From Klebsiella sp. BIGb0138 (GTDB lineage: Bacteria > Pseudomonadota > Gammaproteobacteria > Enterobacterales > Enterobacteriaceae): a DNA stretch of 64,000 bases. The DNA is taken from the NCBI RefSeq assembly GCF_004342285.1, contig NZ_SMCV01000012.1, positions 62,001 to 126,000 on the forward strand, read 5' to 3'. The translations under genes and the position numbers were made by a program. Positions 16,553 through 25,343 of the stretch are shown piece after piece (position 1 is the stretch's first letter; every line of letters begins with the position of its first letter). A model generated the notes under the pieces. It did not search any database and was not told the origin of the DNA. It saw nothing but the letters and a program-made list of their open reading frames with translations.

Positions 16553-16831
16553 CTATCTAATCTTCGCCATCTCTTTCTGATAGTCAGAGTACCTGATGAT
16601 AATCAGACGACCATACTTGCTTCTGGCGATGTACATGGGAAAACCAGTTATTTCATCATGACCGACGTGCAGTTTCCAGCCTCGACCGGCAAGGCTGATT
16701 TCAATTGCTGCACATTGCTGTATTATCAGGGTATTACGAAATATTTCCCACGCAAAAGGGAGCTGCTGCGACTCGATGAGCAACGTGTATCGGGCCGAAT
16801 ATCGGCTGAGTTGTTTTCTCAGACTGTACAT
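16553..16831 (-). CDS. Hypothetical 92-aa protein
   Basis: The ATG at 16831 is preceded by GAGGATGCC, a plausible ribosome binding site. The product is basic (MYSLRKQLSRYSARYTLLIE at the start, ISLAGRGWKLHVGHDEI in the middle, ending YQKEMAKIR) and has no signal peptide or membrane segment. It ends three bases from the tRNA-like gene on the opposite strand. A Fur box lies about 100 bp upstream, so iron control is possible. I do not recognise a family. Confidence 0.4.
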   Translation of the reverse strand: MYSLRKQLSRYSARYTLLIESQQLPFAWEIFRNTLIIQQCAAIEISLAGRGWKLHVGHDEITGFPMYIARSKYGRLIIIRYSDYQKEMAKIR

Positions 16832-16931
16832 GGCATCCTCGCCGAAAAAGCCCAGTCACTGGGAAGTTTGTTGGCAGCAAATTATGCAATAACGGGTAAA
16901 GGTTGCGGCATGCCTCCCTGTTGATGTTTAA

Positions 16932-16948
16932 ATGATAATCATTATCAT
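16932..16948. promoter_or_regulatory. Fur box
   Basis: ATGATAATCATTATCAT is a perfect palindrome around a central C and matches the Fur consensus GATAATGATAATCATTATC in all shared central positions. The nearest downstream genes are the leftward 92-aa ORF (~100 bp) and, rightward, ydbJ (~375 bp). It lies within the decayed 3' part of a leftward reading frame. Confidence 0.65.
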
Positions 16949-16989
16949 CTGTGATGTAAACAACCCTGCGAATGGCAAGGGGTAAGGCA

Positions 16990-17196
16990 TCCGGTCACTC
17001 TCCACGAACTTTTCCCGCGCCTTGCCGCCAAAATAGAACCCGGTATTGGGCGGATCACTCTTAACCGCCGGCTGAAAGGTAGAATCATCGCGATACGCTT
17101 ACCCGCTGGCCCGGCCTGTCAGCCACGGCGCCCGTCGCGGGTAAAGATTGACCACCTGTTCACCCTTCTCTTTTCCTGACAAAATCAACGATCGGC
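16990..17196 (-). pseudogene. Decayed reading frame upstream of the Fur box
   Basis: One minus-strand frame gives a protein-like sequence with a single internal stop near 17103: ILSGKEKGEQVVNLYPRRAP and WLTGRASG, stop, then AYRDDSTFQPAVKSDPPNTG and FYFGGKARE. No start codon in good context was found. The even composition and length without other stops suggest a remnant gene rather than chance. I cannot name the family. Confidence 0.3.
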
Positions 17197-17322
17197 CGGG
17201 AAATTTGCTAGAAAATGTTAATGAGGCGCATAAATACGTATTTCGCCTCTCGACGTCCGGCTCTACGCTGCCTATTATTCTTGGGTTTGTTTATTTTAAG
17301 ATGTTTCTGAGGGAGAGAGACG

Positions 17323-17589
17323 ATGCGAGCTGCGTTTTTAATGGGGTGTGCCGCGTTATTATTGTCGGCCTGTAGTAGCGAACCAGTACAACAGGCAACC
17401 GCGGCACACGTGTCGCCGGGCATGCGTGCCGCGATGAGCAGCTCCGGGCAGGCGAATTGCGCGATGGTTGGCGGCTCGCTCTCCGTGGCACGCCAGCTTG
17501 ATGGGTCAGCGATCGGGATGTGCGCCTTGCCTAACGGTAAGCGCTGCAGCGAGCAAGCCCTGGCGGGCGGTAGCTGCGGAAACTACTAA
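17323..17589 (+). CDS. ydbJ: DUF333 lipoprotein YdbJ
   Basis: The 88-aa protein starts with MRAAFLMGCAALLLSACSS, a lipoprotein signal with lipobox LSAC and Ser+2/+3, predicting outer-membrane sorting. The mature part has ANCAMVGGSLSVARQLDGSA and MCALPNGKRCSEQAL, the DUF333 (putative hemolysin-related) signature with four cysteines. GAGGGAGAGAG precedes the ATG. The stop overlaps the convergent hslJ stop by 4 bp. Neighbours and length match E. coli ydbJ between ydbK and hslJ. Function unknown. Confidence 0.9.
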   Translation: MRAAFLMGCAALLLSACSSEPVQQATAAHVSPGMRAAMSSSGQANCAMVGGSLSVARQLDGSAIGMCALPNGKRCSEQALAGGSCGNY

Positions 17590-18008
17590 TTCATAAGATC
17601 GGCGAGCTTATAGACCAGCGTCCGGTCGGCGGTGGCCAGCGTCAGCTGACTTTCCGTCAGATCAACCTGTGCGCCATCGCGCAGCATTTTGCTCAGGGTG
17701 CTATCCAGCGCATTCAGCCCGGGATCCGCGCACAGCATGCGGGTCATGGCCAGCGTTTTCACCTTCAGCTCGCCGTCGCTGATTTTGCCTTTGCCGCTAA
17801 AGCGGTTACACATATTGCCTGAAACATACATATCTTCGCCAAAACTCAGTTCCAGCGGTTTTTCCCCTGGCTTCAGCCCCTGACCGTCAACGCTGGTCAG
17901 AACAAAACGATGGTGCTGAAGTTGCTCTGCGCCGGTGGAGACCTTGCTGTTGTAGACGCAGCCAGATAACAGCACTCCTGCCGCCAGCAGTGCAGCATAC
18001 TTGTTCAT
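17586..18008 (-). CDS. hslJ: Heat-inducible lipoprotein HslJ (META domain)
   Basis: The start MNKYAALLAAGVLLSGCVYN at 18008 gives a lipoprotein of 140 aa, the same length as E. coli HslJ; longer frames upstream lack a signal peptide at their start. The META/HslJ domain is seen in EQLQHHRFVLTSVDGQ, SGNMCNRFSGKGKIS, LAMTRMLCADP and the end TLVYKLADLMN. HslJ is an outer-membrane-associated lipoprotein induced by heat and linked to novobiocin tolerance. It overlaps the ydbJ stop tail to tail and is followed upstream by ldhA on the same strand, separated by a terminator. Confidence 0.95.
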   Translation of the reverse strand: MNKYAALLAAGVLLSGCVYNSKVSTGAEQLQHHRFVLTSVDGQGLKPGEKPLELSFGEDMYVSGNMCNRFSGKGKISDGELKVKTLAMTRMLCADPGLNALDSTLSKMLRDGAQVDLTESQLTLATADRTLVYKLADLMN

Positions 18009-18092
18009 TATTCCTCCAGAATAGCGATCGCATTGATAAGTTAAGCAGAGTGTAACTTTACGGCAGGCGATTTCTGTGGGGCTTATCTGAAA

Positions 18093-18116
18093 GTGCCCCC
18101 CGCGGAGGGAGGGCAC
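18093..18116 (-). terminator. ldhA terminator
   Basis: GTGCCC (18093-18098) pairs with GGGCAC (18111-18116), extended by CCC/GGG. On the minus strand the stem is followed by TTT. It lies 17 bases past the ldhA stop and before the hslJ promoter region. Confidence 0.65.
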
Positions 18117-18132
18117 AAAAGGGCAAGGACGA

Positions 18133-19122
18133 TCAGACCAGCGCGTTCGGGCAGGTTTCGCCGTTATCGACCTGGCGCAGGTTGTCCAGGGTGGTTTGCG
18201 AAATACCGATCAGCGCTTCGGCGGTCAGGAAGGCCTGGTGCCCGGTGAACAGCACGTTGTGGCATGCCGAGAGGCGGCGGAAGACGTCGTCCTGAATGAC
18301 GTCGTTGGACTTATCTTCAAAGAACAGGTCGCGTTCGTTCTCATACACGTCCATTCCCAGGGCGCCAATTTTCTGATGTTTCAGGGCATCGATAGCCGCC
18401 TGTGAATCAATCAGCGCGCCGCGGCTGGTGTTGATCACCATTACCCCGTCTTTCATCTGGTCAAACGCCGCATGGTTCAGCAGATGATAGTTGTCTTCGG
18501 TCAGCGGGCAGTGCAGCGTGATGACGTCGGATTGCGCGTACAGGGTCGGCAGATCGACATACTCGACGCCGAGATCCAGCGCCGCGGCGCTCGGGTAGGG
18601 GTCGAACGCCAGCAGGCGCATACCAAAGCCCTTCAGAATCCGCAGCGCGGCAACGCCGATTTTGCCGGTACCGATCACCCCGGCGGTTTTACCGTGCATG
18701 GTAAAGCCGGTGAGTCCTTCGAGGGAGAAGTTGGCATCACGGGTACGCTGATAGGCGCGGTGAATACGGCGGTTCAGCGACATCATCATGCCGATGGCAT
18801 GTTCAGCCACCGCTTCCGGTGAATAGGCCGGGACGCGAACCACCCGCAGGCCCAGCTCTTTCGCCGCATCAAGGTCGACGTTATTAAACCCGGCGCAGCG
18901 CAGGGCGATGTACTTCACCCCATACGCTTTCAGCTCTTCCAGAACCGGGCGGCTGCCGTCGTCATTAACGAAAATGCATACCGCTTCGCAGCCGTTGGCC
19001 GTTTTCGCCGTTCTTTCGGTCAGCAGAAAGTCGAAAAATTCGAGTTCAAAGCCATATGTATCATTAACATGCTGAAGGTACTTTTTATCGTACTGCTTCG
19101 TACTATACACCGCGATTTTCAT
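18133..19122 (-). CDS. ldhA: Fermentative D-lactate dehydrogenase
   Basis: The 329-aa protein reduces pyruvate to D-lactate with NADH during fermentation. The family start MKIAVYSTKQYDKKYLQ is present. The NAD-binding GTGKIG is at 151-156. Catalytic elements are NTSRGALID (Arg), GMDVYENE (Glu) and FTGHQAFLTAEA (His). Length equals E. coli LdhA. It stands alone with its own terminator in the conserved hslJ-ldhA-ydbH order. Confidence 0.97.
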   Translation of the reverse strand: MKIAVYSTKQYDKKYLQHVNDTYGFELEFFDFLLTERTAKTANGCEAVCIFVNDDGSRPVLEELKAYGVKYIALRCAGFNNVDLDAAKELGLRVVRVPAYSPEAVAEHAIGMMMSLNRRIHRAYQRTRDANFSLEGLTGFTMHGKTAGVIGTGKIGVAALRILKGFGMRLLAFDPYPSAAALDLGVEYVDLPTLYAQSDVITLHCPLTEDNYHLLNHAAFDQMKDGVMVINTSRGALIDSQAAIDALKHQKIGALGMDVYENERDLFFEDKSNDVIQDDVFRRLSACHNVLFTGHQAFLTAEALIGISQTTLDNLRQVDNGETCPNALV

Positions 19123-19268
19123 AAGACTTTTCTCCAGTGATTATACCGCCACGGTAGCATATTTAAAATAATCACACAAATATTAAAAAATAGTTTAGCT
19201 TGCTGGTTATAATGATAATTCTAGAGCATATCGCTGAGTAGAGGTATCTCTTTAAAACACAATGTGTT

Positions 19269-19769
19269 TTACCAAAAACTCACGCTGAACGCGCCGGGTG
19301 CCAGCAGTATCAGCGGCCAGAGTAAACCCGAGCTGATATTAGCCAGTTGAAAGCGCCAGAATGGCGTGCCGCTGGCGCCGCTTGCCAGGGGAAGGGTAGC
19401 GCGAAGCGGGGAAAGAAAGCGGCCGAAAAACACCGCCCATGCGCCGTGACGCCGGAGAAATATCTGGCTGCGCGCCAGCCGTTCATCGCGCAGCCAGCGC
19501 AGGCGCAGCAGGCGATGCTGATGGCGGCGTCCCAGCCACCAGGAGAGCCAGAATCCGCCGATTGCCCCAAGACTGGCGCTTAGCCACATTAATAAAAAAT
19601 GCGTCAGGCTGCTGGCCGCCAGCGGACCGAACAGCAACAGCCCGGATGTGCCCGGCACCAGCAGCGAAATCAGCGCGCAGGATTTGCTGAACGTCAGCAA
19701 AAAGACCAGCAGCAAGAGCAATGCATAATAGCGCTGTGCGTATTCAATGAATGAAACAATCAATTCCAC
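19269..19769 (-). CDS. DedA/VTT-family membrane protein (short)
   Basis: The 166-aa protein has hydrophobic segments near residues 15-35, 40-65 and 140-160 and the DedA/SNARE-associated (VTT) pattern: LVPGTSGLLLFGPLA, then ASLGAIGGFWLSWWLGRR, then FFGRFLSPLRATLPLASG. The F-x-x-R-F-x-P-x-R element is the conserved DedA signature. It is shorter than typical DedA proteins (~200 aa). DedA proteins act in undecaprenyl-phosphate or phospholipid recycling and envelope homeostasis. It is not at this place in E. coli K-12, so it is an insertion relative to that backbone. Confidence 0.8.
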   Translation of the reverse strand: MELIVSFIEYAQRYYALLLLLVFLLTFSKSCALISLLVPGTSGLLLFGPLAASSLTHFLLMWLSASLGAIGGFWLSWWLGRRHQHRLLRLRWLRDERLARSQIFLRRHGAWAVFFGRFLSPLRATLPLASGASGTPFWRFQLANISSGLLWPLILLAPGAFSVSFW

Positions 19770-19980
19770 GGGATCCGCCGGCTTCTTTAATCGTATACCA
19801 CGAGTGTGGCAGCGGGCGGTTAAATGACGGCTAAATAGGTCATGGACAAAATTTCACCGTAGCGATGGCGGCGCAGCAACTATTCTTAGGCTGGATGGAA
19901 ACTTTAACTCACTGGTCGAACGTGCCACAATAAGCGCTACTTTCGGCTTTTACTTTTGTTGAATCAGGATATTACTGCCC

Positions 19981-22620
19981 ATGAAGGGTAAATATAAAGC
20001 CGCCATCGCGCTACTGTTAGCACTTATTCTGCTACCGCTGGCTTTGCTGTCGACGCTAACCCATTGGGTACCCACGCTGGCAGGCATCTGGCTGCCCGCG
20101 GGCACCCGTATCGCGTTTACTGACAGCCCGCGCCTGACGCGCTCCGGGTTACGCATTCCCGATCTTCGCTATCTGGTCGGCGATTGCGAGCTGGCGCGCA
20201 TTACCGACGCTCAGCTTTCGCACCCCAGCCGCTGGCGGCTGCACGTTGACGAACTCGATATCAACAGCGCCTGTCTGAGCAAGCTCCCGGAAAGCGAACC
20301 GGCGGCCGGCGCGCCGCGTACCCTGGCGGAATGGCAATCCATGCTGCCCTATAGCTGGCTGACCATTGACAGCCTGCGCCTCTCGCCGTGGGAAAAGTGG
20401 CAGGGGCGGCTGGTGATGTCGTTGACCCCGCAGCAGCAGGATATCGGTTATAGCGGTAAAGAAATCACGTTGCAGGCGCGCCTGCGCGGACAGGCGCTGA
20501 CGGTCAGCGACTTTTCGGCCCGGCTGGTGGACGGCCAGGCGCCGGTTAAGCTCGCCGGCGAGTTTCATATGCCGCTGGTGCCGGACGGTTTACCGGTTGA
20601 TGGCCACCTGGTCACCACCTTTGAATTCCCGCAAACGGCAGGGCTGGTGGATGCCGAACTGGAGTGGGAGAAGAACCGCGGACAGCTGGTCGTGACCCCG
20701 CGCGGCGAGGTTGAGCCGATGCTCGATTTGCCGTGGGAAATCACCCCGGAGCGCATGACTATCAGCGATGGGCGCTGGCATACCGAATATGCCGGCTATC
20801 CGCTGAACGGCCGGGTGGCGCTGTCGGTCGGCAACTGGCAACAGGGCACCGAACAGATGCAGGTCAGCGGCCGTCTGAACGTGCTCACCCAGGGGGACGC
20901 CGGTAAAGGGAACGCGGTTCTGACCATCGGTCCCGGTAAACTGAGTATCGACGACAGCGACATGCCGCTGCGCTTGACCGGCGAGGCCAAACTCGGCGAC
21001 CTGATCGTTTATGCCGCGCTGCCGGCGAATCTGCACGGCCCGCTGGCCGCACCTGAACTGGCGTTCCATCCCGGCGCGCTGCTGCGTTCCCGCGGGCGGG
21101 TTATTGATTCATTAAACATTGATGAAATTCGCCTGCCGCTGGCTGGGGTAAAGGTGACCCGGCAGGGCGTGGACGGCCGCCTGCAGGCCATTTTGCGCGC
21201 CCACGAGCAGGAAATGGGCGATTTCATGCTGCATCTTGATGGCCAGGCCGATAATTTTATGCCCGATAGCGGGCGCTGGCAGTGGCGCTACTGGGGCGAG
21301 GGGCATTTTACGCCGATGCAGGCGCGTTGGGACGTAAAAGGCGCGGGGGCATGGATTGACAGTGCGATTGTACTCAACAGCCTGTCGACCGGCTTCGATA
21401 AGCTGCAATACGGCACTATGCTGGTGAGCACGCCGCGCTTGACCCTGGACCAGCCGATCCACTGGCTGCGAAGTGAACAACACCCCAGGCTTAGCGGCGC
21501 GCTGTCGCTCGACGCGGGGAAAACCACGTTTAGCAGCGGCAGCGAACTCCCGCCCTCGACGTTAAAATTCAACATCGACGGACGCGATCCGACCTGGTTC
21601 CTGTTCAACGGTTCGCTGCACGCCAACAAGATCGGCCCCGTGCGGGTGACCGGGCGCTGGGACGGTGAGCGGCTGCGTGGCCAGGCCTGGTGGCCGAAAC
21701 AGTCGCTAACGGTTTTTCAACCGCTGGTACCGCCGGACTGGAAAATGAACCTGCGCGCAGGGATGCTGTATGCGCAGGTCGCCTTCTCGGCGGCGGCAGA
21801 CCAGGGATTTGAAGCCGGCGGGCATGGCGTCTTAAAAGGCGGCAGCGCTTGGATGCCGGATAATCAGATCAATGGCGTCGATTTTGTGCTGCCGTTCCGC
21901 TTTAGCCAGGGGGCCTGGCAACTGGGGATCCGGCGGCCGGTGACGTTGCGTATCGGCGAAATTGTCAACCAGGTGACGGCGAGCAATTTGACGGCAGACC
22001 TGCAGGGGGCTTATCCGTGGAGTGAAAGCGACCCGCTGCAGCTCAGCAACGTCAGCGTCGATATTCTCGGCGGCAAAGTGACGATGCAGCAGCTGCGGAT
22101 GCCGCAACACGATCCGGCGCTCCTGCGCCTGCAGAATATCTCCAGCAGCGAGCTGGTGAGCGCGGTAAATATCAAACAGTTCGCCATGTCCGGGGCCTTT
22201 AACGGCGCGCTGCCGCTATGGCTGGATAATGACCAGTGGATCGTTAAGGACGGCTGGTTAAATAATCCGGGGCCGATGACGCTGCGTCTTGATAAGGATA
22301 TGGCGGATGCGCTGGTCAATGACAATGTTTCCGCGGGCGCGGCGATTAACTGGCTGCGCTATATGGAGATCTCCCGCTCGTGGACGAGCATCAATCTCGA
22401 TAATCTGGGCGTGCTGACGCTGAAGGCGACCATCAGCGGAACCAGTCGCGTCGGGGAGCAGAGTAATACGGTGCATTTAAACTATTCTCATCAGGAGAAT
22501 ATTTTCGACCTGTGGCGCAGTTTACGTTTTGGCGACAATGTGCAGGCATGGTTTGAGCAAAACGCCGTGCTTCCCGTGCAGCGCTGTACGGACGGTAAAA
22601 AGTGTAAGGAACAACAATGA
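19981..22620 (+). CDS. ydbH: AsmA-like inter-membrane lipid transporter YdbH
   Basis: The 879-aa protein starts with an N-terminal membrane anchor (AIALLLALILLPLALLS) and continues as a long repetitive beta-rich domain typical of the YdbH/TamB/YhdP AsmA-like group (DUF748 region). In E. coli these three proteins redundantly move phospholipids from inner to outer membrane. The stop overlaps the ynbE start by 4 bp (ATGA), indicating translational coupling. Length equals E. coli YdbH. The operon order ydbH-ynbE-ydbL is conserved. Confidence 0.95.
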   Translation: MKGKYKAAIALLLALILLPLALLSTLTHWVPTLAGIWLPAGTRIAFTDSPRLTRSGLRIPDLRYLVGDCELARITDAQLSHPSRWRLHVDELDINSACLSKLPESEPAAGAPRTLAEWQSMLPYSWLTIDSLRLSPWEKWQGRLVMSLTPQQQDIGYSGKEITLQARLRGQALTVSDFSARLVDGQAPVKLAGEFHMPLVPDGLPVDGHLVTTFEFPQTAGLVDAELEWEKNRGQLVVTPRGEVEPMLDLPWEITPERMTISDGRWHTEYAGYPLNGRVALSVGNWQQGTEQMQVSGRLNVLTQGDAGKGNAVLTIGPGKLSIDDSDMPLRLTGEAKLGDLIVYAALPANLHGPLAAPELAFHPGALLRSRGRVIDSLNIDEIRLPLAGVKVTRQGVDGRLQAILRAHEQEMGDFMLHLDGQADNFMPDSGRWQWRYWGEGHFTPMQARWDVKGAGAWIDSAIVLNSLSTGFDKLQYGTMLVSTPRLTLDQPIHWLRSEQHPRLSGALSLDAGKTTFSSGSELPPSTLKFNIDGRDPTWFLFNGSLHANKIGPVRVTGRWDGERLRGQAWWPKQSLTVFQPLVPPDWKMNLRAGMLYAQVAFSAAADQGFEAGGHGVLKGGSAWMPDNQINGVDFVLPFRFSQGAWQLGIRRPVTLRIGEIVNQVTASNLTADLQGAYPWSESDPLQLSNVSVDILGGKVTMQQLRMPQHDPALLRLQNISSSELVSAVNIKQFAMSGAFNGALPLWLDNDQWIVKDGWLNNPGPMTLRLDKDMADALVNDNVSAGAAINWLRYMEISRSWTSINLDNLGVLTLKATISGTSRVGEQSNTVHLNYSHQENIFDLWRSLRFGDNVQAWFEQNAVLPVQRCTDGKKCKEQQ

Positions 22621-22802
22621 TGAAATTGCTAACGGCGGTGCTGGTCACGATGCTGCTGGCGGGCTGTACGCCACGGATCGAAATCGCGGCATCGAAGGAG
22701 CCGATCACCATCAATATGAATGTCAAAATTGAGCATGAAATTCATATCAAAGTGGATAAGGACGTTGAAGAACTATTGAAGTCGCGCAGCGATCTATTCT
22801 GA
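22617..22802 (+). CDS. ynbE: Lipoprotein YnbE, outer-membrane partner of YdbH
   Basis: A 61-aa lipoprotein with signal MMKLLTAVLVTMLLAGCTPR and lipobox LAGC. The short mature part is beta-strand prone (ITINMNVKIEHEIHIKVDKD). In E. coli YnbE oligomerises at the outer membrane and joins YdbH to complete a trans-envelope bridge. The start overlaps the ydbH stop, so the two are coupled. It is followed within 8 bases by ydbL. Confidence 0.95.
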   Translation: MMKLLTAVLVTMLLAGCTPRIEIAASKEPITINMNVKIEHEIHIKVDKDVEELLKSRSDLF

Positions 22803-22809
22803 GGTGGCA

Positions 22810-23145
22810 ATGAGAAAACGACGGTTAATCGTGACCCTGGCGCTCGGTCTCCTCAGTACATCGGCGATGGCGTTGACGCTAAATGAGGCGCGTGAACAGG
22901 GGCGGGTAGGTGAAACGCTGAAGGGGTATCTGGCTCCTCTACGTCAGGACAAGGAGACGCTGGCGCTGGTAAAACAGATCAATACCGCGCGCAGCGAAAG
23001 CTACCAGCAGCTGGCGGATGAGAATAATTTGCCGGTGGATGAAGTGGCTAAAATGGCCGGACAGAAGCTGGTGGCCAGGGCGCAGCCGGGGGAATATGTG
23101 CAGGGCCTTAACGGCAAATGGCTGCGGAAATCGCTCCCGCAGTGA
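22810..23145 (+). CDS. ydbL: Periplasmic protein YdbL (DUF1318)
   Basis: The ATG at 22810, preceded by GAGGTGG, gives MRKRRLIVTLALGLLSTSAM followed by ALT, a Sec signal peptide; an in-frame GTG at 22804 is less likely. The mature DUF1318 domain includes LNEAREQGRVGETLKGYLAP and a C-terminal QGLNGKWLRK. YdbL has been described as modulating YnbE multimerisation in the YdbH-YnbE bridge. It is the last gene of the operon and is followed by a strong hairpin. Confidence 0.93.
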   Translation: MRKRRLIVTLALGLLSTSAMALTLNEAREQGRVGETLKGYLAPLRQDKETLALVKQINTARSESYQQLADENNLPVDEVAKMAGQKLVARAQPGEYVQGLNGKWLRKSLPQ

Positions 23146-23169
23146 CGCGTCGGCTTGTCGCTGACTGAG

Positions 23170-23207
23170 CGCCGCCGGCGATGACGATTCTTTCATCGCC
23201 GGCGGCG
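23170..23207. terminator. Strong hairpin after ydbL
   Basis: A perfect 15-bp stem: CGCCGCCGGCGATGA (23170-23184) with TCATCGCCGGCGGCG (23193-23207), loop CGATTCTT. It lies between convergent ydbL and the EIIA gene. No T-run follows in either direction, so it may be a Rho-dependent or REP-like element. Confidence 0.6.
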
Positions 23208-23251
23208 AGGGCCGGCCGGGCTTAAACGTTTTCGACGTTCAAAGACCGTGA

Positions 23252-23686
23252 CTAGCGATGTTGCTGTAAAATTTTCAGGAAGTCCTGCTTGTTTGAGATT
23301 AATGACAGCGCGTTGGCAATGATCTCATCGCTAAAAATAGAGGCGATCTCCTTCAGCACATCGATGTGCTCCTTTTCTTTGGCAATCACTCCGATAGCAA
23401 TGAACATGACGTTGCTTCTGTCCCAGATGACGCCATCAGGAAACTGAAAAATTTCCACCCCGCTCCTGATAATGATCTGGCCTGCAGATTTCGGCAGGTG
23501 CGGGAGCGTAATCCCGTTACCTAAGAAAGTGGAGACCTGGCGCTCTCTTTCCTCAAGAAAAACGATGCAGTCTTCGCTGACATAACCTTTTTTCCTGAAT
23601 TCATCACCGAGTAGTGACAGGACTTCGGTCTTATTTTTAGCCTTGTAGCCAAGGTGCAGATTATCTGCCGTAATGTTATCGATCAT
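23252..23686 (-). CDS. Orphan PTS EIIA protein (fructose/mannitol type)
   Basis: The 144-aa protein from ATG 23686 (MIDNITADNLHLGYKA) is a PTS EIIA of the fructose/mannitol (EIIA-2) family. LGNGITLPHLPKSAG carries the phosphorylatable His63, and ERERQVSTFLGNG is the conserved preceding stretch. An in-frame ATG at 23707 would add seven residues. The gene overlaps the end of the upstream transporter by 11 bp. No EIIB or EIIC is encoded nearby, and the adjacent carrier is MFS type. The protein may be a regulatory EIIA sensing PTS phosphorylation, or a relic of an exchanged transporter. Confidence 0.85.
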   Translation of the reverse strand: MIDNITADNLHLGYKAKNKTEVLSLLGDEFRKKGYVSEDCIVFLEERERQVSTFLGNGITLPHLPKSAGQIIIRSGVEIFQFPDGVIWDRSNVMFIAIGVIAKEKEHIDVLKEIASIFSDEIIANALSLISNKQDFLKILQQHR

Positions 23687-25121
23687 AGTGGGCCGCCTCT
23701 GCGCCATGATTAATCAGCACATCGTTGTTATTAGAGGATAACTCTTCTTCCAGTTGTTCCAGGGATTTGTTGGCCGTTTCCGGCAGTGCGGTAACCACAA
23801 AGAGAATGGCCAGATAGTTAATCGCGGCAAAAATCAGGAATACCGGGCCTAAACCGAGTTTGGCCTGCAGCAGAGGAAACAGATAGCTGACAATCGCATT
23901 CATGATCCACATGAAAAACACCGAAATGCCCATCGATAGTCCGCGATATTTCAACGGGAAGAGTTCGGCTAATACCACCCAGGTAATAAACCCCATGGTT
24001 CCTTGCATCACCCCGACAAACAGCGCGCCGAGCAGCCAGATCGCCGTTGCTTTGAGATCGCCGACCAGAGTGTAATCGACGCCGGCAATAATCAGGTGCA
24101 GCGTCGCCATAATAGCAAAACCATAAATAATAATGGTCTTGCGTTTAAAACGGTCAACGAGGAACATGACCCCAATCAGCATGCCACCCACCGAGAACAC
24201 GCCGTTAAGTACGTTGCATATTAATGAAGTTCTTTCGGAGAATCCGGCGGTGCTGAGAATTTCCGTACCATAGTACATAATGACGTTAACCCCGGTGGTT
24301 TGCTGCAACGCCGCCCAGATGATACCCACCAGCAGTAATTTAAAAATCCATGGCGTATTGATGATAGTGATAAAGGCGTTTTGGTTACTCGATTTTCTCG
24401 CCTCTTCGATGTTGATTAAGGTCGTAATATCTTCATATTCCTGGATGGCCCGTTCCGGAGAGCGAATTTGCTTTAAGACTTCCAGCGCTTCTTCATTGCG
24501 GTTCTTGCTGACCAGCCAGCGCGGACTTTCCGGCGAACGCAGCATCCCGACAAATAAACAAATGGCGGGAATGGTCTGGACCATTAACATATATCTCCAG
24601 ACTTCAGGGAGGTGTCCCCAGACGATGCCAATTACGGCGTTGATAGCGAATGCGGCCAGCTGTCCGATAACGATCGCCACTTCATTGAGGCCGGTGAGCC
24701 TACCGCGCATTTCGGTTGGCGCGACTTCGGAGATAAATGTAGGCGCGGTCACTGAAGCGCCGCCCACGGCATAGCCTAACAAGAATCGGGAAATCAGCAG
24801 AACGGTGATATCCGGGGCCAGAGCAGACATTAATGCGCCGATGAAGAAAATAAATGACAAGCACAGCAGGTACTTTCTGCGGCCGAAGAAATCGGCAAGC
24901 GTGCCGCCGAATACGCTGCCAATGGCGGCGCCAACCAGCAATACGCTCATGACCAGACCTTCCGTTGTCGGAGTCAGGGCCATATATTGTTTTAGTGAAG
25001 AAAATGCACCATTAATAACCCCGGTGTCATAACCAAATAGCAGGCCACCGAATGTCGCCACTAAGGTTATTTGGTGCAGGCGTTTTCTTTGCTGTAGGTT
25101 CAGATTCATGATAGCTGACAT
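23676..25121 (-). CDS. MFS sugar-porter (polyol/inositol type) transporter
   Basis: The protein has 12 predicted membrane segments and sugar-porter signatures: FGYDTGVINGA in TM1, DFFGRRK after TM2, RFLLGYAVGG, PTEMRGRL, PESPRWL before the central loop, LQQTTGVNVIMYYG in TM7 and PETANKSLE at the end of TM12. The start MSAIMNLN at 25121 is chosen because AAAGG lies 7 bases upstream; earlier ATGs at 25127 and 25151 are possible. Close relatives carry inositol, xylose or other sugars by proton symport. The substrate here is unknown. The following EIIA gene overlaps it, implying one operon. Confidence 0.88.
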   Translation of the reverse strand: MSAIMNLNLQQRKRLHQITLVATFGGLLFGYDTGVINGAFSSLKQYMALTPTTEGLVMSVLLVGAAIGSVFGGTLADFFGRRKYLLCLSFIFFIGALMSALAPDITVLLISRFLLGYAVGGASVTAPTFISEVAPTEMRGRLTGLNEVAIVIGQLAAFAINAVIGIVWGHLPEVWRYMLMVQTIPAICLFVGMLRSPESPRWLVSKNRNEEALEVLKQIRSPERAIQEYEDITTLINIEEARKSSNQNAFITIINTPWIFKLLLVGIIWAALQQTTGVNVIMYYGTEILSTAGFSERTSLICNVLNGVFSVGGMLIGVMFLVDRFKRKTIIIYGFAIMATLHLIIAGVDYTLVGDLKATAIWLLGALFVGVMQGTMGFITWVVLAELFPLKYRGLSMGISVFFMWIMNAIVSYLFPLLQAKLGLGPVFLIFAAINYLAILFVVTALPETANKSLEQLEEELSSNNNDVLINHGAEAAHYDR

Positions 25122-25343
25122 TTTCATACCTTTTATTTTAATTAACGGCACGGAAAAAGTTTCGCTTCAGGTTCGCGCGATAGCGTATGGTCTACCGCCG
25201 CGGCACGGCGGCGAATTATTTTTTCCGGTGCAATTATTCGCGCTCACCATCATGCGTTTAATCAACATGGGCGCTGAGGCTTATTTTTGAATAACGGTGT
25301 GTTATCAGTATATCTGGCATATTTATTCCTCCGCGGTGGCTAT

